Positions 47,294-54,536 of a DNA stretch of 64,000 bases are shown piece after piece. This DNA comes from G963664935 sp963664935. Its GTDB lineage: Bacteria; Pseudomonadota; Gammaproteobacteria; Methylococcales; G963664935. Every line of letters begins with the position of its first letter. Position 1 is the first letter of the stretch. A program made the translations under genes and the position numbers. The stretch lies in the NCBI GenBank assembly GCA_963664935.2, contig CAXXSE010000007.1, positions 1,178,001 to 1,242,000 on the forward strand. Direction: 5' to 3'. The notes beneath the pieces were generated by a model. The model made no database searches and had not been told where the DNA came from. It was given only the letters and a program-made list of their open reading frames with translations.

Positions 47294-48170
47294 GGGTAAT
47301 GGTGATTTTTTTCAATGCCTGTTTTTTTCTTTGTATACTCCGTTTTCGTTCGTCGCTGGCTTGTCGTAATCTTTCAAGACGATTGGCATAACGAAGTTTG
47401 AATAGCTTGGCTTTTATTCGATCGCGTTGCTTGGCTTCGAGCTGTTTTTTTCCGGCCATAAAATATTGCACCAAGGGAATTTGGCTGGGACAAACATTGT
47501 TACAAAGACCACATTCAATGCAATCCATAAGACCATATTCACCTGCTTGGTCCAAAGCGCTAGTGTTGCACTGATGATAGAGTTCTTGGGGTAGCAGATT
47601 CGCGGGACAGGCGGTAACACAATCTCCACAGCGGATACAGGGCATCACCGGTTTTGACCATTGCCAGTCGTCAAGGGTTTCCTCATTCGGTTTCATCACA
47701 ATGCAGTCTACAGGGCAGGGCTCAATGCAAAGTTCACAACCCGTGCACTCTGTTTGGATCACCGTATGCATCATTTTCGAGGCGCCCAGGATGGCGTCCA
47801 CCGGGCAGGCGTCTATACAAAGCGTACACCCGATACACTCGGCTTCCACGACGAAGGCAATAGCTTTTGGTTTTTCAATCCCATATTCGGCATTTAATGG
47901 TTTAGGGTCTATTCCCATCAATTCGGCCAATGCCGCGACTGTGTTTTCACCCCCTGGGGGACACTGATTGATATCCGCTTCATTTTCAGCGACGGCTTCC
48001 GCATAGGGACGGCAGCCGGGGAAACCACATTGCCCACATTGAGTTTGGGGAAGCACTGCATCCAAGGCATCGGCCAACGGGTTTCCTTGTACTTGAAATC
48101 CGTTGCGGGCAAATCCCAGAATCAAGCCCAACATAGAAAACAAAACACTGACAAGAAAGATTTCGAACAT
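47259..48170 (-). CDS. rnfB: Electron transport complex subunit RnfB with RnfC-like ferredoxin extension
   Basis: 303 residues. An N-terminal membrane helix, then the RnfB cluster CGQCGFPGCRPYAEAV...CPPG, two ferredoxin motifs (CIGCTLCIDACPVDAI and CTGCELCIEPCPVDCI), and a further pair CIRCGDCVTACPANLLP and DCIECGLCNNVCPSQIP followed by LVQYFMAGKK. The last pair and its surroundings look like the ferredoxin part of RnfC. Five clusters are predicted instead of three. The ion-pumping Rnf complex moves electrons between NADH and ferredoxin. It starts 4 bp after rnfA. The final residues (SGDSYSRTAF) come from the MITE remnant. Confidence 0.9.
   Translation of the reverse strand: MFEIFLVSVLFSMLGLILGFARNGFQVQGNPLADALDAVLPQTQCGQCGFPGCRPYAEAVAENEADINQCPPGGENTVAALAELMGIDPKPLNAEYGIEKPKAIAFVVEAECIGCTLCIDACPVDAILGASKMMHTVIQTECTGCELCIEPCPVDCIVMKPNEETLDDWQWSKPVMPCIRCGDCVTACPANLLPQELYHQCNTSALDQAGEYGLMDCIECGLCNNVCPSQIPLVQYFMAGKKQLEAKQRDRIKAKLFKLRYANRLERLRQASDERKRSIQRKKQALKKITITPSGDSYSRTAF
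47262..47293 (+). repeat. MITE remnant at the convergent ends of ygiQ and rnfB
   Basis: GCTGTCCGAGAATAG at 47266-47280 equals the inner left end of the 53463 MITE, and CTAG lies at 47290-47293. Both convergent genes end inside it, so their C-termini have been rewritten. Confidence 0.65.
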
Positions 48171-48174
48171 CCTC

Positions 48175-48759
48175 TTAGGTTTTGATAAGGCCAGTGAATC
48201 CCATAAATGCCATGGACATCAAGCCGGCGGTTATAAGGCCGATGGGAATTCCTTGGAAAGGCCCCGGAACATCGGCGCTTTCGATGCGTTCCCTGATACC
48301 GGCGAAAAGCACAAGCACAAGGGTGAAACCGGTTGCCGCGCCAAAACCGTAAAATAACGATTCGACAAAGTTATGTTGGGCCTGGATATTGAGTAATGCC
48401 ACACCGAGTACGGCACAGTTGGTTGTAATCAACGGTAAAAACATTCCAAGTACTTGGTAAAGCAAGGGACTGGTTTTGCGAACCACCATATCCGTAAACT
48501 GAACCACCGAGGCAATGACCACAATAAAAGCAATGGTTCGAAGATATTCTAAACCCAAGGGGCTTAACAGATAATGATTAACCAGGTAACTGCCCATCGA
48601 AGACAAGGTCAATACAAACATTGTGGCGAACCCCATCCCCAAAGCCGTTTCCTGATTCCGCGATACACCCAAAAACGGGCATAACCCGAGGAAATTGACC
48701 AGAACGAAGTTATTGACCAGAACCGTACTGACGAGGATGAGGAAATACTCTTTAAAAAT
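48175..48759 (-). CDS. rnfA: Electron transport complex subunit RnfA, probable AUU start
   Basis: The membrane protein is clear: NQETALGMGFATMFVLTLSS, PLITTNCAVLGVALLN and GIPIGLITAGLMSMAFMGF. The first ATG/GTG-type start in frame gives only 165 residues and would lack the conserved N-terminus, yet the frame upstream reads FKEYFLILVSTVLVNNFVLV, NFLGLCPFLGV. No ATG, GTG or TTG precedes it. ATT at 48759-48757, eight bases after GAGG, would give 194 residues, the usual RnfA length (193 in E. coli). So an AUU start, or an ATG-to-ATT mutation, is likely. Confidence 0.85.
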   Translation of the reverse strand: MFKEYFLILVSTVLVNNFVLVNFLGLCPFLGVSRNQETALGMGFATMFVLTLSSMGSYLVNHYLLSPLGLEYLRTIAFIVVIASVVQFTDMVVRKTSPLLYQVLGMFLPLITTNCAVLGVALLNIQAQHNFVESLFYGFGAATGFTLVLVLFAGIRERIESADVPGPFQGIPIGLITAGLMSMAFMGFTGLIKT

Positions 48760-48885
48760 TGGTTTTTCCTCGATTTTTAGAACTGGAGTGTGGGTAAAGG
48801 AATCTCTATAAAAGCACTTATCCCACTACTGTGTATAGGAATATGTCGTTCTATATCCGACATCAACCACCCGATGCGTAATTGT

Positions 48886-48997
48886 TCAGTTCACTGCTGA
48901 AATCCACCATTCCTACGTTAAAAAATGATCATTTACACGTATTAACTCACATTTTTTACCTTGAACTAACGAATTTCAGGAACAATCTGAACAGTTA
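48886..48997 (-). repeat. Repeat family R2, copy b
   Basis: On the minus strand this begins at the stop codon of the 48995-49633 gene and reads AACTGTTCAGATTG, GTTAGTTCAAGG, AAAAAATGTGAG, GTGTAAATGATCA, TAACGTAGGAATGG, GGATTTCAG. The same blocks occur in order at 23741-23910, with a nested insert there. Non-coding. Confidence 0.55.
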
Positions 48998-49633
48998 TTC
49001 CGATGTTACACTCGTCACTTCGCTTTGCAACTGGAAAGTCACCGGAGAAGAATATTCGACGCCATTTTGTTCCAATATTTTCGGCAGTTCAGTATTCAAC
49101 CGCTCAATCAAGGTTTCCGTCGTCTCGGCTTCAATTGTCGGACCTGGGACATCATCAATCGTTGCAATCCATACTTCTTTCTCCTTATCCCAATTAGCTT
49201 GTATGAAAAACTCAGGTGTCTCCTCCGCAATGTCAGTCACCGCATCTTCCGCTTCGGGTAGAGCATCCGGTTTTACTTCTTCTCGACTAATCCAAAAAAC
49301 ACCAAGTATTAAAAGCGCAACCAAACCGATGGCTCCAAGGGGTAAACCTTCCGACCCCGAGGACACAGCCCTATTAGAAGTCTTAGCGGGCGTTGATCTG
49401 GAGGGCTTATCCCAAACGGCTTTATCCGGTTTCGGTGTAACAATCTTCAATTCTTTTTTCTCGAACTTTTTTACCGAAGCCGAACGGGTCTGTTCAATGA
49501 CACTACTGTCTTGGTATAGCACGTAAGGCTCGAAATTTTCGGCAGGATACTTGGGTGAGTCGCCAGCTTGTACCGAAACATTAAAAACCATTACCAACAT
49601 AATACGTGAGGTAAATTTGAAAATGTTTTTCAT
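48995..49633 (-). CDS. Exported or membrane protein with DUF1902-like C-terminal domain
   Basis: 212 residues: signal peptide (FTSRIMLVMVFNVSVQAG), a basic linker, a membrane helix (LGAIGLVALLILGVFWIS, near residue 100), then a C-terminal domain FFIQANWDKEKEVWIATIDD, PGPTIEAETTETLIERLNTE, like DUF1902/HicB-type small domains. Such domains are usually found in cytoplasmic antitoxins, so the exported context is unusual. Function unknown. Its stop lies at the edge of repeat R2b. Confidence 0.6.
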   Translation of the reverse strand: MKNIFKFTSRIMLVMVFNVSVQAGDSPKYPAENFEPYVLYQDSSVIEQTRSASVKKFEKKELKIVTPKPDKAVWDKPSRSTPAKTSNRAVSSGSEGLPLGAIGLVALLILGVFWISREEVKPDALPEAEDAVTDIAEETPEFFIQANWDKEKEVWIATIDDVPGPTIEAETTETLIERLNTELPKILEQNGVEYSSPVTFQLQSEVTSVTSE

Positions 49634-49709
49634 TTTTTTTCCCTCTATTTTTACGGAAATGAAGTGATTGGTTTTACGAGCATTTTTCGGCGTATGGCTA
49701 AGTGGAAAA

Positions 49710-50090
49710 TTATTTCTTATCCAACAAATCCTTAAGGTTGGCGAAGGGATTGAAGGTAGCTTCCGGCGCGTTCGCCGAATTTCGCCCTTGAGTAGCCGTT
49801 TCTATTTTATCCCCATACCGTGCATGCTCGTTATCGTGACAATAGAGGCACAAAAGCTCCCAATTACTGCCGTCGAGTGGATTATTGTCGTGGTTATGAT
49901 CTTTGTGATGAACGGTGAGTTCATGAAGATTTTTGTGGTTGAATTCGCGACTACATCGCCCGCAGATCCAAGGGTAGAGTTTTAACGCTCGTTCTCTATA
50001 GCCTTTTTCACGCTCGTCGCGATTACCCCGTGCATCGGCAACAATCTGGTCTAGTTTGTTTGTATCGGGCGCCCGATTTTTCATTTGCAT
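49710..50090 (-). CDS. yajD: HNH nuclease family protein YajD
   Basis: 126 residues. The HNH fold has paired zinc cysteines CGRC and CLYC around HELTVHHKDHNHDNNPLDGS and NWELLCLYCHDNEHARYG, as in YajD. The nuclease function of YajD is not demonstrated. Basic N-terminus, about 30 extra C-terminal residues. About 60 bp downstream of the IS copy 2 insertion. Confidence 0.85.
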   Translation of the reverse strand: MQMKNRAPDTNKLDQIVADARGNRDEREKGYRERALKLYPWICGRCSREFNHKNLHELTVHHKDHNHDNNPLDGSNWELLCLYCHDNEHARYGDKIETATQGRNSANAPEATFNPFANLKDLLDKK

Positions 50091-50154
50091 GTATTCACCT
50101 TTAACAGCGAAAGGAATTCTAGCATCTCATAATATCTTAGAATAGTCCACTTGA

Positions 50155-51570
50155 AGTCTTGTCCAATATGAAATGGCCCTGAACGGGAGCCGTGATTCCA
50201 ACGTGAAACGGCCCTGTACCTGAGGAGTAATTTCTGCTCATGATGGTCACCTATGGTGATCTATATGAGTGACAAAAAGATAAAAACATTGGATGACGTC
50301 CGCATCTTTCTCGAAGGAACTGTGGAGGTTGAGTTTTCAATTACCAACAAGGAAGAGCGCTACCAGTGGATTCGGCGTACATTGGTCAAATTCAGTTATA
50401 TCTCTTGCAGCAAGAACGGTAAGGGATTGATCATCCGCTATCTGGAGCAGGTGAGTGGCTATTCTCCACGGCAAGTGAAACGGCTGGTACAGCAATACAA
50501 AAAAACCGGATACATCAAGCGCCAACAGCGTACAGCATCGGGATTTGAACGCTTCTACCGCCCTGAGGACGCAGTGCTGTTAGCTGAGACCGACAAGCTC
50601 CATGGGACACTCTGCGGTGCAGCCACCAAGAAGATCTGTGAGCGGATGCTTTTGATCTATGAGGATTATCGCTATGAGCGCTTAGCAAAGATTTCGGTTG
50701 CCCATCTCTATAATCTTCGTCATTCTACGTGTTATCAACGACAGCGCCGCCAGTTTGATAAAACCGCTTCAAAACGCTCTCAGATAGGCGAGCGACGAAA
50801 ACCCAATTCAGAAGGTAAACCAGGCTTTCTACGGATCGACACAGTCCATCAGGGCGACCTGGATGGGATCAAAGGGGTTTACCATATCAATGCGGTTGAT
50901 GAAGTCACGCAATTTGAATGTATATTCTCCGTAGAACGGATTACTGAGCGTTTCATGATTCCGGTCCTGTAGATGCTGATCGAAATCTTCCCTTTTGTCA
51001 TCCTGGCATTTCACGCGGATAACGGTTCGGAATACATCAATCATACCGTGGCAAAACTGCTCGGAAAGCTCCATATTGACCTGACCAAATCACGCCCACG
51101 CCATTCCAACGACAATGCACTCGCCGAGCCCAAGAACGGAACCATCATCCGCAAACATCTGGGGTACGACCATATCCCGGGGTACTGGGCGCCTCAACTT
51201 AATGAATTTCACAGAGAGTATTTCAACCCCTATATCAACTTCCATCGTCCTTGCTTTTTTCCTGTCCCAAAAGAAGACAACAAAGGAAAGGTGAAAAAGA
51301 GCTATCCCTACAAGTTAATGATGACACCCTACGAGAAGCTCAAATCATTACCTGATGCAAACCAATATCTCAAACTGGGGACCACCTTTAAAAAGCTGGA
51401 TGCAATTGCCTTCTCAATCAGCGACAATGACGCAGTCAAACAGATGAATGAGGCCAAACGTAAACTTTTCAAAACCATCTTTGAGCAGGAGCGGAGTATT
51501 GCCTGATTTGCCTCTTCAGGTAGATTCTCTACCCCTCTGTTTCAGGGCCATTTATAGATTGGAATAGACT
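50155..51570 (+). mobile_element. IS481-like element, copy 2 (1416 bp)
   Basis: Same length, ends and orientation as copy 1, differing by few substitutions. Flanked by the 5-bp direct repeat CTTGA (50150-50154 and 51571-51575). It inserted near the 3' end of the glutathione-transferase-like gene. Joining the flanks restores that gene's end as NQVDYSKIL and a stop. Confidence 0.92.
50253..51506 (+). pseudogene. IS481-like transposase with in-frame UAG
   Basis: Same 417-codon frame as copy 1 but GAG at the end of the VPVLE segment is TAG (50970-50972), just before the second catalytic Asp. A second difference changes GESKNG to AEPKNG near the catalytic Glu. This copy cannot make a full transposase but could be mobilised by copy 1. 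Confidence 0.9.
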
Positions 51571-52288
51571 CTTGATTCGCGTGATGTCCGAATGGTGCGC
51601 CATCCTCTCCATCAGTCCACAACTCGTACTTTTTCATAACGCTTTTAAACAATTCACCCTGCTCAAATTTGCCGAGCCATGCATTCAAAGCGGTATAAGA
51701 TGACGATTGGAACCAGGATAGATCCACCTTTGAAAATTGACGGACAAATGGGAAAATAGCGACATCGGCTAACGAGATGCGATTACCCATTAAAAAGGGT
51801 GAGCCAAACAAACGGGATTCCAAAAAACCTAAAAATTGTTCCGCGCCCGCCCGATAGTACTCCAGCGGATGCTCGGGGAAGCGTACCGAATATTTGTATC
51901 GATCCAGAAACACTTTGAACTGACTATCATTCATATCGATCAATTCGCGGGCTTCGGCGCCAATCGAACCGTCGGGACCTACCCACCCATCAGGATCTTG
52001 TTGGCGTACGGACCAAAGCATCACATCGAGGCTTTCATCCATGACACTTTGTCCCGGCAGTAACAACACGGGAACCGTTCCTTTCGGAGAAGCCGCCAAC
52101 AATGCCTCGGGCTTGTTACGCAAGGAAATTTCCCGCAACTCCACATTGACCCCCGCGTAGGCGATGGCCATGCGAGCCCGGATCGCGTAGGGACATCGCC
52201 GAAAACTGTACAAAACAGGTAGTGAGGTACTAGGAGGCTGTCCGAGAATAGAGAGCCTCCTAGCCGATTTTGTTACGTTCACGGGCAA
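51542..52288 (-). CDS. Glutathione S-transferase-like protein, both ends altered by mobile DNA
   Basis: The homologous part spans about 51571-52225: a thioredoxin-fold N-terminus (LPVLYSFRRCPYAIRARMAI with the redox Cys, KGTVPVLLL, MDESLDVMLW) and an all-helical C-terminal domain. The frame begins upstream at TTG 52288, but its first 20 residues (through ILGQPPS) are translated from the trhO 3' end and a MITE remnant; the original start codon seems lost. The last residues (SIPIYKWP) come from IS copy 2. It may still be expressed as an extension product. Follows trhO on the same strand. Confidence 0.7.
   Translation of the reverse strand: MPVNVTKSARRLSILGQPPSTSLPVLYSFRRCPYAIRARMAIAYAGVNVELREISLRNKPEALLAASPKGTVPVLLLPGQSVMDESLDVMLWSVRQQDPDGWVGPDGSIGAEARELIDMNDSQFKVFLDRYKYSVRFPEHPLEYYRAGAEQFLGFLESRLFGSPFLMGNRISLADVAIFPFVRQFSKVDLSWFQSSSYTALNAWLGKFEQGELFKSVMKKYELWTDGEDGAPFGHHANQESIPIYKWP
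52230..52263 (+). repeat. 34-bp MITE remnant between trhO and the GST-like gene
   Basis: CTAGGAGGCTGTCCGAGAAT begins it and AGAGCCTCCTAG ends it, the outermost 10 bases forming an inverted repeat. It looks like an internally deleted MITE. It provides the trhO stop codon (TAG) and overlays the start region of the next gene. Confidence 0.8.
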
Positions 52289-53159
52289 GTTCTATCTGCT
52301 TTTGCCGCTCGCTAAAGCGACTGCGTTGCTCGTCGGTTAACGAATCGGTACATTCGGGGCAACTGATGCCCTCCTTATAGTAAGGCGACGATAAATCTTC
52401 CCGGGAAAGCGGACGTCTGCAGGCGTAACACTGTCGATAAGAACCGGGTTTCAAGCTATGATTGACGGCAACCCGATCATCAAATACAAAACATTCGCCA
52501 TGCCACAAACTGTGTTGTTCTGGCACTATTTCGAGATATTTTAGAATGCCTCCTTGAAGGTGGTAAACCTTTTCGAATCCCCGATCAAGCATTAAAGAAG
52601 TCGCTTTTTCACAGCGGATTCCACCCGTACAGAACATTACGACTTTTTTGTGTTTTTTCGGATCCAGATTGTTTTTCACGAAAGCGGGGAATTCCCTAAA
52701 CGAATCGGTCCCGGGGTTAACCGCACCCTCGAAGGAACCGATACCCACCTCGTAATCATTTCGGGCATCCACAAGCAAGACATCGGATTCGTTGATTAAT
52801 GTATTCCAGTCTTCCGGCGGAACATATGTTCCCACTCGATCATTCGGATCGACATCCGGTTTACCAATAGTGACAATTTCGTTTTTCAATCTTACCTTCA
52901 TGCGCCGAAATGGTACATTATCGGCAACCGATTCTTTGGCGATCATATCGGTAAAACGGGGGTTTTGCTTTAAATTATCCAATACGATATCGATTCCTTC
53001 CCGCGATCCAGCCAGGGTTCCATTGATACCTTCCTTCGCCAGTAGAACAGTTCCCTTAAGTCCGGCATCTAGACAAACCTCGAGCAAAGGAGATTGGAGT
53101 TTTTCAAAATCCGGAGTTGGAATAAATTTATAGAATGCTACGATGACTATGTTTTGCAT
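52260..53159 (-). CDS. trhO: tRNA uridine(34) hydroxylase TrhO (rhodanese-fold)
   Basis: 299 residues. N-terminal ferredoxin-like domain (GLKGTVLLAKEGINGTLAGS), central rhodanese domain with DVLLVDARNDYEVGIGSFEG and active-site Cys in VVMFCTGGIRCEKATS, and a C-terminal zinc-ribbon-like part (CYACRRPLS...CPEC). TrhO makes 5-hydroxyuridine at tRNA position 34. The C-terminus is complete (RERNKIG), ending exactly at the MITE remnant. Confidence 0.95.
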   Translation of the reverse strand: MQNIVIVAFYKFIPTPDFEKLQSPLLEVCLDAGLKGTVLLAKEGINGTLAGSREGIDIVLDNLKQNPRFTDMIAKESVADNVPFRRMKVRLKNEIVTIGKPDVDPNDRVGTYVPPEDWNTLINESDVLLVDARNDYEVGIGSFEGAVNPGTDSFREFPAFVKNNLDPKKHKKVVMFCTGGIRCEKATSLMLDRGFEKVYHLQGGILKYLEIVPEQHSLWHGECFVFDDRVAVNHSLKPGSYRQCYACRRPLSREDLSSPYYKEGISCPECTDSLTDEQRSRFSERQKQIELARERNKIG

Positions 53160-53254
53160 GGAACTTATTATATCGTGCGATCAGGGTATAAAACGATACC
53201 AGTGTGCGGTCCATCGGATTTGCCCGCCGTAGATTCATCGGTTCCTCGCCAATC

Positions 53255-53287
53255 TCCTAATATCGATATTCTCCGACAGCCTATTCC
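53255..53287 (-). repeat. Degenerate MITE end
   Basis: GATATTCTCCGACAGCCT resembles the right end of the MITE family with a few changes. It lies about 100 bp upstream of the trhO start, in a 300-bp gap that otherwise shows nothing. Confidence 0.4.
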
Positions 53288-53462
53288 TTAAGCGCTTAGT
53301 TCCATTAACAAGGTGCGTACATGATAGCGTGGTATCATCGCAACCAAATGCCGCAGAGGAAGGATATTCCTATCCGGATGAAATAAAAAGTGTTCCTTAA
53401 CGGTCAATTTCAAATACAAAGCTACACAAGAAAAAGAAAAGTAACAATGAACAGAATCACAC

Positions 53463-53703
53463 CTAGGAGGCTGTCCGAGAATAGAGAGCCTACTGTGGAA
53501 AAGCTGATTTTGGCCAGATTTTCCCATAATATTGATGAAATACAATCCTATATTTCACCCCTTTGGGGCCACTTTCAGTGGTCCAAATTCGCTCCAGGCG
53601 TATTTGTCGTTAAATACAGCAAGTATTCGCCTCAAATTATGAAAAAACCTGACTCAAAACAGCTTTCCCTCGCTACGGCTTCTATTCTCGGACAGCCTCC
53701 TAG
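53463..53703 (+). repeat. MITE-like element, CTAG-ended, copy 2 with nested hairpins
   Basis: 241 bp with ends CTAGGAGGCTGTCCGAGAAT and ATTCTCGGACAGCCTCCTAG, a perfect inverted repeat of at least 20 bp. Compared with copy 1 it has about 75 extra internal bases holding three hairpins: CCCC-TTT-GGGG (53558-53568), CCACT-TTC-AGTGG (53569-53581) and AAATTCGC-TCCAG-GCGTATTT (53585-53605). Its right part carries ATG 53639 in frame with the DUF547 gene. Confidence 0.85.
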
Positions 53704-54508
53704 ACTCCTTTGGGCTTGCCTGACACTTGTGCCGCTTATGTTGATTACCGTTCCGGGGTTTGCGACGGACACGCAAAATTGGGATCGAAGCGACGAATCC
53801 AATCCGTCGGCTATTGACCACCAACCGTGGCAGAAGATTCTGGATAATTATCTGCAATCAGATCACCCCTCGGGGGTGAACCGATTTCGCTATAGTCAGG
53901 TGAGTGCGGATGATAAAAACACACTGAAAACCTATCTGGCTCAACTTCAGGCGATCGATCCCAGAACATATCGGCGTTCAGAGCAGATGGCTTATTGGAT
54001 CAACCTTTACAATGCTTTGACAATCGATCTCATACTCGAAAACTATCCGGTCAAAAGCATTAAAAAAATTGGAAAAGGGTTTTTCAGCTTTGGCCCGTGG
54101 GACGATGATATCGCTTATATTGCGGGGAATAAACTGACCTTAAACGATATTGAGCATAAGATCCTTCGGCCTCTTTGGAAGGGTCCGAGAATTCATTATG
54201 CAGTGAATTGCGCTAGTTACGGTTGTCCGAATCTCGCGTCAATGGCTTTTACCGCCAACAATATTGATTCACTTTTGAATCAAAGCGCTCACGACTATGT
54301 AAACCATCCGTGAGGCGTTCGATTCGAAAATGGTAACCTCTTCGTTTCCAGCATTTACCATTGGTATTCAGAAGATTTCGGAGGCAACAACCAAAAGCTT
54401 GTTGCGCATCTTATGCAATACGCGGAACCCGATTTGAGGCAGCAGTTAAGTCAGTATTATGGCGCTATCGATCACGCGTATGATTGGAACCTGAACGAAG
54501 CACGCTAA
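53639..54508 (+). pseudogene. DUF547 protein, in-frame UGA, start supplied by MITE
   Basis: After the MITE the frame reads a signal-peptide-like RLLWACLTLVPLMLITVPGF, then DUF547: RRSEQMAYWINLYNALTIDL, YPVKSIKKIG, IEHKILRPLWKGPRIHYAVN and CASYGCPNLAS. TGA at 54311-54313 replaces an expected CGA (family reads NHPRGV), after which the same frame continues GVRFENGNLFVSSIYHWYSE to TAA 54508. The only in-frame ATG at a sensible place (53639) lies inside the MITE, so the original start was displaced. Confidence 0.85.
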
Positions 54509-54536
54509 CTTTTTCGAATCCATCAAGGAGCAGTCG

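Noticed and set aside
48882..49526. 214-codon plus-strand frame
   Set aside because: It is antisense to the exported DUF1902-like protein, and its serine-rich translation is typical of a shadow frame.
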